A stretch of DNA of 64,000 nucleotides from Devosia sp. (GTDB taxonomy: Bacteria; Pseudomonadota; Alphaproteobacteria; Rhizobiales; Devosiaceae): contig NZ_JAQGJM010000010.1 of the NCBI RefSeq assembly GCF_028290625.1, positions 1-64,000 of the forward strand, given 5' to 3'. How positions within the stretch are numbered: the first letter of the stretch is position 1; every line of letters starts with the position of its first letter. Below the pieces are notes generated by a model. The model saw only the letters and a list, made by a program, of their open reading frames with translations, was not told where the DNA came from and did no database searches. The position numbers and the translations under genes were made by a program. Positions 25,827 to 35,085 of the stretch are shown here, one piece after another.

Positions 25827-27149
25827 CTACTTGGTGTTGTGCAGCAGGCCCTGGAAGGCGCGGAAGCTGGCCTTGGGGGTACGCTGCTGAGTGGCGTAAT
25901 CGACGTGAACCAGGCCGAAGCGCTTGTTGTAGCCCTCGGCCCACTCGTAATTATCGAGCAGCGACCAGGCGAAATAGCCGCGCACATCGGCGCCCTGCTC
26001 GCGGGCATTGAGCACGGCCTTGAGGTGGGCCTCGTAGTAATCGACGCGGCGCGGATCACTGTCGCCCTCGACTTCGGCCATGCCGTTCTCGGTGACGTAG
26101 AGCGGGATCTTGGTGTAGTCGTTGGAGACGCGGACCAGCAGGTCGGAGAGGCCCTGGGGGTAGATTTCCCAGCCCATTTCGGTGGTTTCGAGGTCGCCTT
26201 TGGCCTGGGCGATGGGGAAGCCGAGTTGCTCGGGCGCCGATTTATAGAGGCCGCGCGTGTAGTAGTTGATGCCCAGCCAATCGAGCGGACGGGAGACGAC
26301 CTCCATGTCCTTTTCGTAGCCGGCGGGCAGGTGGCGGGCAAAGAAGTCATTGCCGGTCAGTGCGTCGGGGTATTTGCCCTTGAGGACGCCATCGAGATAC
26401 CAGCGGTTGAACAGCGCGTCACCGATATCGGTGGCGGCGACGTCCTCGGGGCTTTGGGTGGCCGGCTCGGACTTTTCGAGATTGAGGACGATGCCGAGGT
26501 TCTTGACGCCCTCGGCGCGCAGGGCATCGATGGCGGTGCCGTGGGCGAAGAGGACGTGGTGCATGGCGCGGGCAGCGGCGCGGATATCGCGATAGCCGGG
26601 AGCGTGAATGCCGAGGAAATGGCTGAGGAAGGCAACGCACCACGGCTCGTTGATGGTGGCGGTGGCGTGGAGGCGATCGCCGAACTTTTGGCCGATCAGC
26701 GAGGCGTAATCACCGAACCAGCCGGCGATATCGCGGTTCATCCAGCCGCCCTTGTCCTGCAGGGCGGAGGGCAAATCCCAGTGGTAGAGGGTAGCATAGG
26801 GCTTGATGCCGCGGGCCAGCATGCCGTCGATCAGGCGATCGTAGAAATCGAGGCCTGCCTGGTTGATGGCGCCGGTGCCTTCGGGAATCAGGCGGGGCCA
26901 GGCGAAGGAGAAGCGATAGGCATCAAAGCCGCCGTCGCGGATCAGGTCGAGGTCGGCGGGCCAGCGATTGTAATGGTCGCAGGCATCTCGGCCGGTATCG
27001 CCATTCTGGACATTGCCCGGGGTGGCGGAAAAACTGTCCCAGATCGAGGGGCCTCGACCATCGGTCTGGCCACCCTCGATCTGATAGGCGGCAGTCGCGG
27101 CGCCGAAGGTGAAATCGGGACCGAAATCCGAACGGGAAATGGAAAACAT
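25827..27149 (-). CDS. GH1 beta-glucosidase/beta-galactosidase
   Basis: 440 residues, cytosolic. Family GH1 hallmarks are DFTFGAATAAYQIEGG at the N-terminus, the acid/base E168 in TINEPW, and the nucleophile E354 in YVTENG; the aglycone-site segment WSLLDNYEWAEGYNKRFG is near the C-terminus. It cleaves beta-linked disaccharides such as cellobiose. GAGGAGGAG precedes the ATG. A LacI-type palindrome sits in the promoter 50 bases upstream, so expression is probably repressed without sugar. First gene of a two-gene glycosidase operon. Confidence 0.95.
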   Translation of the reverse strand: MFSISRSDFGPDFTFGAATAAYQIEGGQTDGRGPSIWDSFSATPGNVQNGDTGRDACDHYNRWPADLDLIRDGGFDAYRFSFAWPRLIPEGTGAINQAGLDFYDRLIDGMLARGIKPYATLYHWDLPSALQDKGGWMNRDIAGWFGDYASLIGQKFGDRLHATATINEPWCVAFLSHFLGIHAPGYRDIRAAARAMHHVLFAHGTAIDALRAEGVKNLGIVLNLEKSEPATQSPEDVAATDIGDALFNRWYLDGVLKGKYPDALTGNDFFARHLPAGYEKDMEVVSRPLDWLGINYYTRGLYKSAPEQLGFPIAQAKGDLETTEMGWEIYPQGLSDLLVRVSNDYTKIPLYVTENGMAEVEGDSDPRRVDYYEAHLKAVLNAREQGADVRGYFAWSLLDNYEWAEGYNKRFGLVHVDYATQQRTPKASFRAFQGLLHNTK

Positions 27150-27196
27150 GGACGCTCCTCCTCGAGTGGCGGAGAGGAGGTAGCGCAGGATTGCGG

Positions 27197-27224
27197 GTTA
27201 TGCAATCGATTGCAGAGGTGACAA
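27197..27224 (-). promoter_or_regulatory. Glycosidase operon promoter with LacI-family operator in the spacer
   Basis: On the minus strand TTGTCA (27219-27224) and CATAAC (27197-27202) are separated by 16 bases. A perfect 14-bp palindrome TGCAATCGATTGCA (27201-27214), with the central CG typical of LacI/GalR-family operators, fills the spacer. A bound repressor would block RNA polymerase directly. No LacI-family gene is in the window. Confidence 0.65.
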
Positions 27225-28331
27225 CTAACCGCGCAGCGACGGCGTAGCGGCAAGAATGCGTCCCGCAATCGCCTTGAACGCCTCTGCTTCGGGACCGGAG
27301 ACGTCGGAGGCAACCACCGGCCGGCCGGCGTCGGAGGTTTCGCGAATCGACATGACCAGGGGGACGGCGCCGAGGAAGGGCATGCCGAGTTTTTTGGCGG
27401 CGGATTCGGCGCCGCCGGTGCCGAAGATGTCGTAGCGAGCGCCGGTATCGGGAGCGATGAAGTAGCTCATGTTTTCGACCAGACCGAGCAGTGGCACGTT
27501 GAGGCGGCGCAGCATGTCGATGGCCTTCTTGGCATCGATCAGCGCCAGCTCCTGCGGGGTGGAGACGATGACGACGCCATCGACTTCGGCCTGCTGGAAC
27601 AGGGAAATGTGGATGTCGCCGGTGCCGGGGGGCAGGTCGACGACGAGGATATCGAGGCCGCCCCAATCAGTTTCGCGGAGCAGTTGGCGGAGGGCCGAAG
27701 TGGCCATAGGGCCGCGCCAGACCACGGCCTGATCGGGGGTGAGCATGGAGCCGATCGACATAGCCTTGATGCCGAACGCCTCGTGCGGGGTGAAGATGCC
27801 ATCTTCGCGGATGGCGGGCCGGCCTTCGAGACCGAGCAGCTTCGGCAAGGACGGGCCATAGAGGTCGGCGTCGAGCATGCCGACGCGCAGGCCCTCGGCG
27901 TGGAGCGCGAGGGCGAGGTTGACGGCGACGGTAGATTTGCCGACGCCGCCCTTGCCGGAGCCGACCGCGATGATGCGCTTGATGCCGGGGACGGCGGTCT
28001 TGCCGGCCGGGACCGGCTTGCCGTGGGAGAAGGTGGGGCCGGCGGGCGGCTTGCCGTGGGAGAAGGTGGGGCCGGCGGGCGGCTTGCCGCCGGTCAGCGA
28101 GACCAGGATCTTGCGGGCGCCGGCGACCTTTTGTGTAGCGGCGATGGCCTCCTCGCGTGCGGGGCCGAAGGCGGCCTCCATGCCCGGGGCGACGGCGATG
28201 GCAAAGGCGACGGCGCCGGGCGTGACGATGATTTCCGAAAGGCCGCCATAGCCCGCCAGATCGCCACCGCCGGGAATTTCAACGGCGGCGAGGGCGGCTT
28301 TGATGGCGGCGGAAAGGTCGGGATCGGCCAT
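27225..28331 (-). CDS. apbC: Mrp/NBP35-family P-loop ATPase, iron-sulfur carrier (ApbC)
   Basis: 368 residues from ATG 28331. Residues 1-85 form the N-terminal MIP18/DUF59-like domain (SAAIKAALAAVEIPGGGDL). The deviant Walker A is GSGKGGVGKSTVAVNLA, with switch VGMLDADLYGPSLPKLLG and Walker B ILVVDLPPGTGD. The protein carries and transfers Fe-S clusters in the cytosol. The CxxC cluster site typical of ApbC C-termini is not evident: after GLVENMSYFIAPDTG the sequence reads ARYDIFG where C-x2-C is usual in many members. The linker contains an 11-residue tandem duplication (KPPAGPTFSHG twice). Its stop lies right beside the -35 of the glycosidase promoter. Confidence 0.9.
   Translation of the reverse strand: MADPDLSAAIKAALAAVEIPGGGDLAGYGGLSEIIVTPGAVAFAIAVAPGMEAAFGPAREEAIAATQKVAGARKILVSLTGGKPPAGPTFSHGKPPAGPTFSHGKPVPAGKTAVPGIKRIIAVGSGKGGVGKSTVAVNLALALHAEGLRVGMLDADLYGPSLPKLLGLEGRPAIREDGIFTPHEAFGIKAMSIGSMLTPDQAVVWRGPMATSALRQLLRETDWGGLDILVVDLPPGTGDIHISLFQQAEVDGVVIVSTPQELALIDAKKAIDMLRRLNVPLLGLVENMSYFIAPDTGARYDIFGTGGAESAAKKLGMPFLGAVPLVMSIRETSDAGRPVVASDVSGPEAEAFKAIAGRILAATPSLRG
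28017..28082 (-). repeat. 33-bp perfect tandem duplication inside apbC
   Basis: Two identical 33-bp units (28017-28049, 28050-28082) encode KPPAGPTFSHG twice in the linker between the DUF59-like and ATPase domains. A third partial unit flanks them. Being in frame, it only lengthens a flexible linker and could vary between strains. Confidence 0.92.
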
Positions 28332-28371
28332 TTTGTTTGCCCCTGTTGGCTCGGGCATTGCCGCATCCACG

Positions 28372-28443
28372 GTGTCGTCCCGGCGCAGGCCGGGATCCAT
28401 CTTGATATCTCAGGATGGGCCCCGGCCTGCGCCGGGGGGACAC
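28372..28443. repeat. Palindromic repeat GTGTC...GACAC (family R4)
   Basis: A 72-base hairpin whose arms contain CCCGGCGCAGGCCGGG / CCCCGGCCTGCGCCGGGG, separated by a CATC...GATG inner pair. Half of it recurs at about 35533-35558. It lies between the transaldolase and apbC genes. Confidence 0.75.
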
Positions 28444-28467
28444 CGCATTTGTTGAGGCACTAGATGC

Positions 28468-29121
28468 TTAGAGAATGCTCTGACCGGTTGCTTTCCAGTC
28501 CTTCAGGAAGCCTTCGATGCCCGAATTGGTCAGCGGGTGGTTGGCCAGCTTGCGGATCACGTCGGGCGGAATGGTCGAGACGTCGGCACCTGCCAGCGCG
28601 ACCTGGGTCACGTGGTTGGGCGAACGGATCGAGGCAGCCAGGATCTGGGTCTCAAAGCCGTAGTTGTCGTAGATCTGGCGAATATTCTCGATCAGCTCGA
28701 CACCGTCGAGATTGATGTCATCGAGACGACCAAGGAAGGGCGAGATATAGGTCGCGCCGACTTTGGCGGCGAGCAGCGCCTGGTTGGCCGAAAAGCACAG
28801 CGTGACGTTGGTCTTGATGCCGCGCTCGAAGAAAGTCTTGGTAGCCTTGAGGCCCGCCAGCGTCAGCGGCAGCTTGACCACGACGTTTGGGGCCAGGGCG
28901 GCCAAAACTTCGCCCTCGGCGATCATGCCGTCATATTCAAGCGAGGCGACTTCGGCCGACACCGGGCCGGGAACGATCGAGCAGATTTCCCGCACGACTT
29001 CCTTGAAGTCACGGCCGGATTTGGCGATCAGCGACGGATTGGTGGTGACGCCATCGAGGAGCCCCGTCTCATAGAGTTCCTTGATGTCCTTGATTTCTGC
29101 GGTATCGACGAAGAACTTCAT
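28468..29121 (-). CDS. fsa: Small transaldolase / fructose-6-phosphate aldolase-like
   Basis: 217 residues, the length of the compact transaldolase 3B/FSA subfamily. It begins [16 protein letters not shown], with [11 protein letters not shown], the Schiff-base Lys K83 in VVVKLPLT, and [32 protein letters not shown] along the barrel. Transaldolase shuttles a dihydroxyacetone unit between sugar phosphates in the pentose phosphate pathway; FSA instead makes or splits fructose-6-phosphate. Sequence alone does not separate the two, so the symbol is provisional. There is no pentose-phosphate partner next to it. Confidence 0.9.
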   Translation of the reverse strand: MKFFVDTAEIKDIKELYETGLLDGVTTNPSLIAKSGRDFKEVVREICSIVPGPVSAEVASLEYDGMIAEGEVLAALAPNVVVKLPLTLAGLKATKTFFERGIKTNVTLCFSANQALLAAKVGATYISPFLGRLDDINLDGVELIENIRQIYDNYGFETQILAASIRSPNHVTQVALAGADVSTIPPDVIRKLANHPLTNSGIEGFLKDWKATGQSIL

Positions 29122-29206
29122 GGTTCCCTCCTAGAATGCGTATGTGCTGCTCGTTAGACCAAAGATGTAGCACGAGGTTCCCGCGCCGCAACCCGTCGGG
29201 CGAACG

Positions 29207-30391
29207 TTATTTGATGGCTGCAAGCAAGGCGTCGGCCAGATCGCCAACGCGTTCTTCGGGGATGCCCGCGACATTGATGCGGCTATCACCAATCATATAG
29301 ACACCATTGGTGGCTTTTAAATGCTCGACCACGCTATTGGGCAGTCCCAGCAGCGAAAACATGCCGCGATGGGCGGCGATGAAGTCGAAATCCTTGGAGT
29401 TCGAGCGCTGCCGGATGGCATCGCTGAGCTTCTGGCGCAGGCCGATCATGCGGGCGCGCATGGCGTTGAGCTCGGTCTCCCACTCGGCGCGCAGCTCGGG
29501 GTCCTCAAGGATGACGCGGATGATTTCGGCGCCGTGATCAGGTGGCTGCGAATAGGCGCCCCGGATGATGTTGAGCAATTGGGACTGCGCCACATCGGCT
29601 TGCGCCGCATTCTTGGCGATCAGGATCGCCGCACCGACGCGTTCCCGATAGAGCTGGAAATTCTTTGATCCCGAGAACGCGACGAGCGCTTCGGGAACCG
29701 AGGAGACCACTTTGCGGGTGCCGTAGGCATCTTCGAGCAGGCCATCACCGAAGCCGAGATAGGCGAGGTCGATAAACGGCAACGCGCCCGTGCGCGCCAG
29801 ACTGGCGGCAACCTGGTCCCACTGGGCATCGCTCAGGTTGGCCCCAGTCGGATTGTGACAGCAGCCGTGCAGCAGGACCACGTCGTCCTTGCCCAAGCCA
29901 TCCAGCGTGGCGAGCATCTGTTCGAACTTCACACCACGGGTTTCCGCGTCGAAATAGGGGTAGGTCTTGACCTGGAGGCCGGAGTTTTCGGCGATCGGGT
30001 TATGGTTGGGCCAGGTCGGATCGGACACCCATACGGTGGCGCCGGGCTTAGCGCGATGGATCAATTGCATCAGCACCCAGAGCGAGCCGGTGCCGCCGGG
30101 GGCCTGGGCGACGCGGACGCGTGAACGGTCGACGCTATCACCGAGGGCCAGATCGAGCACGGCTGCGCCATAGCCCTTGTTGCCGGCGATACCGAGATAA
30201 GTTTTGGTCTTGGCCGCCGCAAAGATCCTCTGCTCAGCCTTTTTGACTGAGGTCATGATGGGCGTAATGCCCTGCTCGTCTTTGTAGACGCCGACACCAA
30301 GGTCGATCTTGTCGGTGCGGGAATCGGCGGCGTATTCGCCCATGAGGGCCAGGATCTTGTCGCCGGGAGCCTTGGTCAGGGTATCGAACAT
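29207..30391 (-). CDS. Class I aminotransferase, aspartate/aromatic type (TyrB/AspC-like)
   Basis: 394 residues from ATG 30391 (the longer frame is GC noise). PLP-enzyme features are the N-terminal KIDLGVGVYKDEQGITPI, LHGCCHNPTGANLS, FIDLAYLGFGDGL, and the Schiff-base Lys near residue 243 in SGSKNFQLYRERVGA. GDSRINVAGI with the substrate carboxylate Arg is close to the C-terminus. It interconverts aspartate (or Phe/Tyr) with 2-oxo acids. The Tyr in the Lys segment and the NFQLYRERVG block place it in the AspC/TyrB subgroup Iα. Confidence 0.93.
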   Translation of the reverse strand: MFDTLTKAPGDKILALMGEYAADSRTDKIDLGVGVYKDEQGITPIMTSVKKAEQRIFAAAKTKTYLGIAGNKGYGAAVLDLALGDSVDRSRVRVAQAPGGTGSLWVLMQLIHRAKPGATVWVSDPTWPNHNPIAENSGLQVKTYPYFDAETRGVKFEQMLATLDGLGKDDVVLLHGCCHNPTGANLSDAQWDQVAASLARTGALPFIDLAYLGFGDGLLEDAYGTRKVVSSVPEALVAFSGSKNFQLYRERVGAAILIAKNAAQADVAQSQLLNIIRGAYSQPPDHGAEIIRVILEDPELRAEWETELNAMRARMIGLRQKLSDAIRQRSNSKDFDFIAAHRGMFSLLGLPNSVVEHLKATNGVYMIGDSRINVAGIPEERVGDLADALLAAIK

Positions 30392-30575
30392 GGATGGACT
30401 TACGCAGTTGGGAGCGGGACGGAAATCGCCGCCTTTATAGGCGGGCGGCAAGGAAAGTCCATCGGCCTTTCGCCGCAATCTGATCGTCACGGCAATGACC
30501 AACCGGATGTGCTATGGTTGACGGAAGCCATTGGGGCAGCGAGACTGACCCAGCACCGTCCAGTTCGAGTGATTT

Positions 30576-31742
30576 ATGCCTGTTTTAAACCGTATTGCCG
30601 AATTCCAAGCCGAAATCGCCGGGTGGCGACACGACTTCCACACGCATCCCGAAATCCTGTTCGACGTGCAGCGCACGGCGGGCAAAGTGGAAGCGCTGCT
30701 GGCTGAATTCGGCTGCGATGAAATCGTCACGGGCATGGGCCGGACCGGCGTGGTGGGAATCATCAAGGGCCGTACCAACACGAGCGGGCGCACGATCGGG
30801 CTGCGGGCGGATATGGACGCGCTGCCGATCACCGAAAAGACCGGCGCTCCTTATGCCAGCCAAACGGCGGGCAAGATGCACGCCTGCGGCCATGACGGGC
30901 ACACGGCGATGCTGCTGGGCGCGGCGAAATATCTGGCAGAAACGCGCAATTTCGACGGGCAGATCGCGGTGATCTTCCAGCCGGCCGAAGAGGGCGGTGG
31001 CGGCGGCCGCGAAATGGTGGCCGACGGGCTGCTGGACCGGTTCGGCATCAACGAAGTTTATGGGATGCACAATTGGCCGGGCATGCCGGTGGGACAGTTT
31101 GGCATTCGCGAGGGCGGCATCATGGCCGCCACGGACCGGTTCAGCATTGATATCGAGGGCCTGGGCGGCCATGCGGCACGCCCGCATTCGACGATCGATC
31201 CGGTGATGATCGCCGCGCAGTTGATCGGCGCGTTGCAGACCATCGTGTCGCGCAATGTCGATCCGCTCAAAAGCGCCGTGGTATCGGTGACGGTGATGGA
31301 GGCCGGCGAGGCGGACAATGTGATTGCCCGAACCGCGCGGCTCAAGGGGACGGTGCGCACGCTGGACAGCGACGTGCAGGACTTTATCGAAAACAGGCTC
31401 AACACCTTCGTGCCCGAGTTCGCCGCGGCGTTCGGCGGCAAGGCCAGGGTGAACTATCTGCGCGGCTATCCGGTGACCGTGAACACGCCGCGCGAGACGC
31501 AATTTGCCGCCATGATTGCGGGCGAAATCGCCGGCGTGGATCGGGTCGACACCGACGTCGCGCCATCGATGGGCGGCGAGGATTTTTCCTTCATGCTGGA
31601 GCAGAGACCGGGGGCGTATATTTTCCTCGGCAATGGCGACAGTTCTGAACTGCATACGGACAATTACGATTTCAATGACGACGCTATACCGCTCGGGACA
31701 AGCTATTGGGTAAGACTGGCGGAACGGGCCCTGCCCCTGTAG
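30576..31742 (+). CDS. M20-family amidohydrolase (hippurate hydrolase / N-acyl-amino-acid hydrolase type)
   Basis: 388 residues. Metal ligands and the catalytic Glu are clear: WRHDFHTHPE at the start, GRTIGLRADMDALPI, MHACGHDGHTAMLLGAA, and VIFQPAEEGGGGG. A dimerisation (lid) domain covers roughly residues 185-300 with IEGLGGHAARPHSTIDP. It hydrolyses N-acyl amino acids or similar amides in the cytosol. The gene overlaps the downstream membrane protein by 37 bases, suggesting a coupled uptake/hydrolysis unit. Confidence 0.94.
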   Translation: MPVLNRIAEFQAEIAGWRHDFHTHPEILFDVQRTAGKVEALLAEFGCDEIVTGMGRTGVVGIIKGRTNTSGRTIGLRADMDALPITEKTGAPYASQTAGKMHACGHDGHTAMLLGAAKYLAETRNFDGQIAVIFQPAEEGGGGGREMVADGLLDRFGINEVYGMHNWPGMPVGQFGIREGGIMAATDRFSIDIEGLGGHAARPHSTIDPVMIAAQLIGALQTIVSRNVDPLKSAVVSVTVMEAGEADNVIARTARLKGTVRTLDSDVQDFIENRLNTFVPEFAAAFGGKARVNYLRGYPVTVNTPRETQFAAMIAGEIAGVDRVDTDVAPSMGGEDFSFMLEQRPGAYIFLGNGDSSELHTDNYDFNDDAIPLGTSYWVRLAERALPL

Positions 31743-32836
31743 CCAAGCCAAGCTGGCAACGCAGAACGCTGCTGACGATCGCCACATTGCTGGTGTCGAC
31801 GGCTGGCGGCTTTGTGGCCAACGCCTTGGGCCTGCCCGCCGGGTGGCTGATGGGCGGCGCGCTGGCGGTGGCCGTGGCGGCGATTGCCGGCATGAAGGTG
31901 CATCTGCCGGACCCGGTGCGCGACCTGTCGTTTTTGCTGGTTGGCATGTCGATGGGCGCCAGCGTGGCGAGCGACAGTCTGGCGTTGATTCCCAGTTGGC
32001 CGGTGAGCCTTGCGGGTCTGGCGATCGAGCTGGCGCTGATCATCGCGACCACCGGCTGGATGCTGAGCAAGCTGTTCAAGCTGGATGCCGGCACGGCCTA
32101 TCTGAGTTCGTTCCCCGGGCATTTGTCGTTCATCATGAGCATGGCCATGGCGGGCGTGGGCAATCCGCGGCAGATCATCATCATCCAGGTAATCCGGGTG
32201 ATGTTGCTGACGATTTGCGTTCCGGTGGGGGCGCTATTCCTGCCGATCGATCATTTCGCGCCGGTGGCGCCGCTCAATACGCTCAATGTCTGGGAATTGC
32301 TGGCGCTTGCCGCTGGCTGCGTGGCGCTGGGGCTGGTGTTCATCAAGCTGAAGGTTCCCGCAGGGTTCGTGCTGGGCGCGATGGCACTGGCCACGGCGGC
32401 CAAGCTGGGCGGGCTCTATACCGCGTCGATGCCGCCGCCACTGACGGTCATCACCTTCGTGTTGACCGGGGCGGTGATCGGATCGCGGTTTGCCGGGATT
32501 ACGCGCCGAGAACTGGTCAGCGCTGCGGTGGGCGGCCTGATCGCGACGGGCATGACCGTGGCGATCGTCACGGTGATCGCCTATGGGGTCAGCTTGCTCG
32601 TCGACATGCCGTTTGGGCAAATATGGCTGGGGCTGTCGCCGGGGGCGCTGGAGGGCATGGGGGCGCTCGGCGTGGCGCTGGGTTATGACACCGCCTTTAT
32701 CGCCGCCCACCACGTTATCCGCCTGCTGCTGCTGACTTTTGCCATTCCCATGGTGGTGGTGATGATCCGGCGGCGCGAGCGCTTAAGCCCGCCACAATCG
32801 GGCGCAATACTGCCACAAAAGGAGATTTTGCCATGA
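31706..32836 (+). CDS. AbrB-family (PF05145) multi-pass membrane protein
   Basis: 376 residues from a TTG at 31706 (GGGA seven bases upstream); no ATG or GTG precedes the first membrane helix, so the start is uncertain. About ten hydrophobic segments form two repeats, each with the AbrB duplication signature (FVANALGLPAGWLMGGALA; KVPAGFVLGAMALATAAKLGG). SFPGHLSFIMSMAMAGVGNP then RQIIIIQVIRVM is diagnostic. Members were named ammonia monooxygenase by error and are more likely transporters. It overlaps the amidohydrolase by 37 bases and the next gene by four. Confidence 0.85.
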   Translation: MGKTGGTGPAPVAKPSWQRRTLLTIATLLVSTAGGFVANALGLPAGWLMGGALAVAVAAIAGMKVHLPDPVRDLSFLLVGMSMGASVASDSLALIPSWPVSLAGLAIELALIIATTGWMLSKLFKLDAGTAYLSSFPGHLSFIMSMAMAGVGNPRQIIIIQVIRVMLLTICVPVGALFLPIDHFAPVAPLNTLNVWELLALAAGCVALGLVFIKLKVPAGFVLGAMALATAAKLGGLYTASMPPPLTVITFVLTGAVIGSRFAGITRRELVSAAVGGLIATGMTVAIVTVIAYGVSLLVDMPFGQIWLGLSPGALEGMGALGVALGYDTAFIAAHHVIRLLLLTFAIPMVVVMIRRRERLSPPQSGAILPQKEILP

Positions 32837-33141
32837 AACTGCTACCGATTTTGGGGACGCTGGTCGTCGTCGGACTGACCAGCACACCGGCGTTTGCGCT
32901 GTTCTGCACCGATGAAGGCCCGAGCGCAGGCATCGACTATGAATTCACCGTTGGCGGCGGCTTCCGGATCGACGATTCTGACTTTCAGGAGCAGTTCGAT
33001 ATCGCCCGGCTGAGGGACATTGGCGTATATGCCAACTCGGTGGAGCGTTGGAACGGTTGCATCCGCGCCTTCGTCGATAATGGCAATGGCGGGCAGAGCA
33101 TGGAGTTCTACGACCCGGCTACGTTGCGCCGGTTGCAATAA
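32833..33141 (+). CDS. Small secreted protein of unknown function
   Basis: 102 residues. Residues 1-22 are a signal peptide (LLPILGTLVVVGLTSTPAFA). The mature part has two Cys (C25 and C76), a Gly-rich FTVGGGFRIDDSDFQ, and ends MEFYDPATLRRLQ. No domain is recognised. The ATG overlaps the membrane-protein stop (ATGA), with AGGAG about ten bases upstream, so it is the last cistron of the amidohydrolase unit. Confidence 0.78.
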   Translation: MKLLPILGTLVVVGLTSTPAFALFCTDEGPSAGIDYEFTVGGGFRIDDSDFQEQFDIARLRDIGVYANSVERWNGCIRAFVDNGNGGQSMEFYDPATLRRLQ

Positions 33142-33183
33142 GTCTGGTCATCCGGCGCGCAACTTATTCGCCCTGCTCTCTAT

Positions 33184-33264
33184 CCTTCCCGCGGGCTTGA
33201 CCCGCGGGCCATTGGCCGCTTGTGCCATGCTGAGGGAGGCCCGCGGGTCGAGCCCGCGGGAAGG
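33184..33264. repeat. Palindromic element between convergent genes
   Basis: Arms beginning CCTTCCCGCGGGCTTGACCC and their near-complement GGGTCGAGCCCGCGGGAAGG enclose about 27 bases. It may act as a two-way terminator between 33141 and 33311. Confidence 0.7.
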
Positions 33265-33310
33265 AAGCGGTGGGATAAATCAACCTGAAGCCTCCTAGCG
33301 CCACCTATTT

Positions 33311-34963
33311 CTAGCTCGCGCTATTTTTGACCCTGATAACTGGAGCGTCGGACGGCAATGCCAGGAAGGCAAAGCCGTTGGCGCCGAGGTTCAGGGTTCT
33401 GCGGGTCAAGGTCGCGTTCTGGGAGATCGGGTCCAAGGGTGCGTCGTTGGGAATGCCGGTGAGCGCCACCGTCTGGCTATCGGCTGACAAATTGAACACG
33501 CAGGTCATGGTGCCCGCCGCGCTGAAGCGGCGGAAGGCCAGGACGGGTTCGGCGACGCGGAAGAATTCGATATCACCGTCGTAGAGCACGTCGTGGGTGC
33601 GGCGCCAGGCGAGAATGCGGCGATAAAACGCCAGCGTGGAATCGGGATCGGCGTTCTGCGACGCGACATTGAGGGCGGATTGGGCCGGCTTGACCGGCAG
33701 CCAGGGCTTGCCGGTGGTGAAGCCGTTCGAGGCATCGCCCTGGTCCCACGGAATGGGCGTGCGGCAGCCGTCGCGGCCCTTGTCCTCGGGCCAGAAGCGG
33801 ATGCCGCGCGGGTCGGTGAGCTCGTCGAACCGCAGGTCGGTTTCGGGCAGGCCTAATTCCTCGCCCTGATAGAGGCAGACCGAGCCTTTGAGGCTGAGCA
33901 CCAGCGCCGCGGCCTGGCGGCCGAGATCGGCGGCATTGAGGCTGTGCGGCGCCCAGCGGGTGATATGGCGCGGCACATCGTGGTTGGAAAAGCTCCAGCA
34001 CGGCCAGCCATCGGGACCGGCCTTGAAGAACTGTTCAATCCGGCTGCGAAAGTGGGCGGCGGTGAATTCGTGGCCGAGGAAATCGAACGAATAGCACATG
34101 TGCAGCTTGTCGCCGCCGGAGGTGTATTCGGCCATCAACGGCACGGATTTGTGGCTATCGCCGACCTCGCCGACCGTCGTGGTGCCGGGGAATGTGTCGA
34201 GCAGCGCGCGGACGCGTTTGAGGAAATCGACGTTTTCAGGTTGGCTCTTGGAGAATTTGTGCTCCTGCATGTCATAGGGATTGACCGCATAGGGCAGATG
34301 CTCGTCGCGCTTACGATTGGGCGGATTGGAGCGCAGCTTCTTGTCGTGGAAGTAGTAGTTGACGGTGTCGAGGCGGAAGCCGTCGATGCCGCGCTCCAGC
34401 CAGAAGCGCATGATGTCGAGCATCTGGTCCTGCACTTCGACGCTGTGGAAGTTCATATCCGGCTGGCTGGCCAGAAAATTGTGCAGATAATACTGGCCGC
34501 GCGTCGGGTTCCACTCCCAGGCGCGGCCGCCGAAAACGGCGGGCCAGTTATTTGGGGGCGAGCCATCCGGCAGCGGATCGGCCCAGACATACCAGTCGGC
34601 GCGGCGATTGGTGCGGCTGAGACGCGATTCCTGGAACCAGGGGTGCTGGTCGGAGGAATGGCTGATCACCTGGTCCATGATGACCTTGATGCCGCGCGCA
34701 TGGGCCTGGGCGATCAGGCTATCGAAGTCATTGAGCGAGCCGAAGATGCGATCGACCTCGGTATAATCGGAGACGTCATAGCCCATGTCTGCCTGCGGGC
34801 TCTGGGTGATGGGCGAGAGCCAGATGCAATCGACGCCGAGGCCGGCGATATGATCGAGCCGCTGCATGATGCCCGCCAGATCGCCGATACCGTCGCCGTT
34901 GCTGTCCTGAAACGAGCGCGGATAGACCTGATAAATTACCGCGCCACGCCACCATTCCCGCAT
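33311..34963 (-). CDS. Second GH13 alpha-glucosidase
   Basis: 550 residues from ATG 34963, chosen because AGGAG lies six bases upstream; the ATG at 34990 has no ribosome binding site. It begins REWWRGAVIYQVYPRSFQDS. Catalytic residues are D199 (GFRLDTVNYY), E266 (TTVGEVGDS) and D329 (FSNHDVPRH). The DQVISHSS first region is shared with the enzyme at 24073-25740, and many blocks match, so the two are paralogues. It acts on imported alpha-linked disaccharides. It stands alone, without the LacI-type operator of the other operon, so its regulation probably differs. Confidence 0.94.
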   Translation of the reverse strand: MREWWRGAVIYQVYPRSFQDSNGDGIGDLAGIMQRLDHIAGLGVDCIWLSPITQSPQADMGYDVSDYTEVDRIFGSLNDFDSLIAQAHARGIKVIMDQVISHSSDQHPWFQESRLSRTNRRADWYVWADPLPDGSPPNNWPAVFGGRAWEWNPTRGQYYLHNFLASQPDMNFHSVEVQDQMLDIMRFWLERGIDGFRLDTVNYYFHDKKLRSNPPNRKRDEHLPYAVNPYDMQEHKFSKSQPENVDFLKRVRALLDTFPGTTTVGEVGDSHKSVPLMAEYTSGGDKLHMCYSFDFLGHEFTAAHFRSRIEQFFKAGPDGWPCWSFSNHDVPRHITRWAPHSLNAADLGRQAAALVLSLKGSVCLYQGEELGLPETDLRFDELTDPRGIRFWPEDKGRDGCRTPIPWDQGDASNGFTTGKPWLPVKPAQSALNVASQNADPDSTLAFYRRILAWRRTHDVLYDGDIEFFRVAEPVLAFRRFSAAGTMTCVFNLSADSQTVALTGIPNDAPLDPISQNATLTRRTLNLGANGFAFLALPSDAPVIRVKNSAS

Positions 34964-35085
34964 CGTCTGCTCCTGCACTGATTTGCCCATGGGTAGAGTG
35001 GCGGGCGGGTGGGAATAAGGCAAATGCAAGTTTTAGGTGTGACGAAGCGCCGTGCGGCTCGCACCGACGGTTGAGGAAGACTGCG

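Noticed and set aside
25761..27221. A 486-codon plus-strand frame over the GH1 gene
   Set aside because: It is the antisense shadow of a beta-glucosidase with both catalytic Glu motifs.
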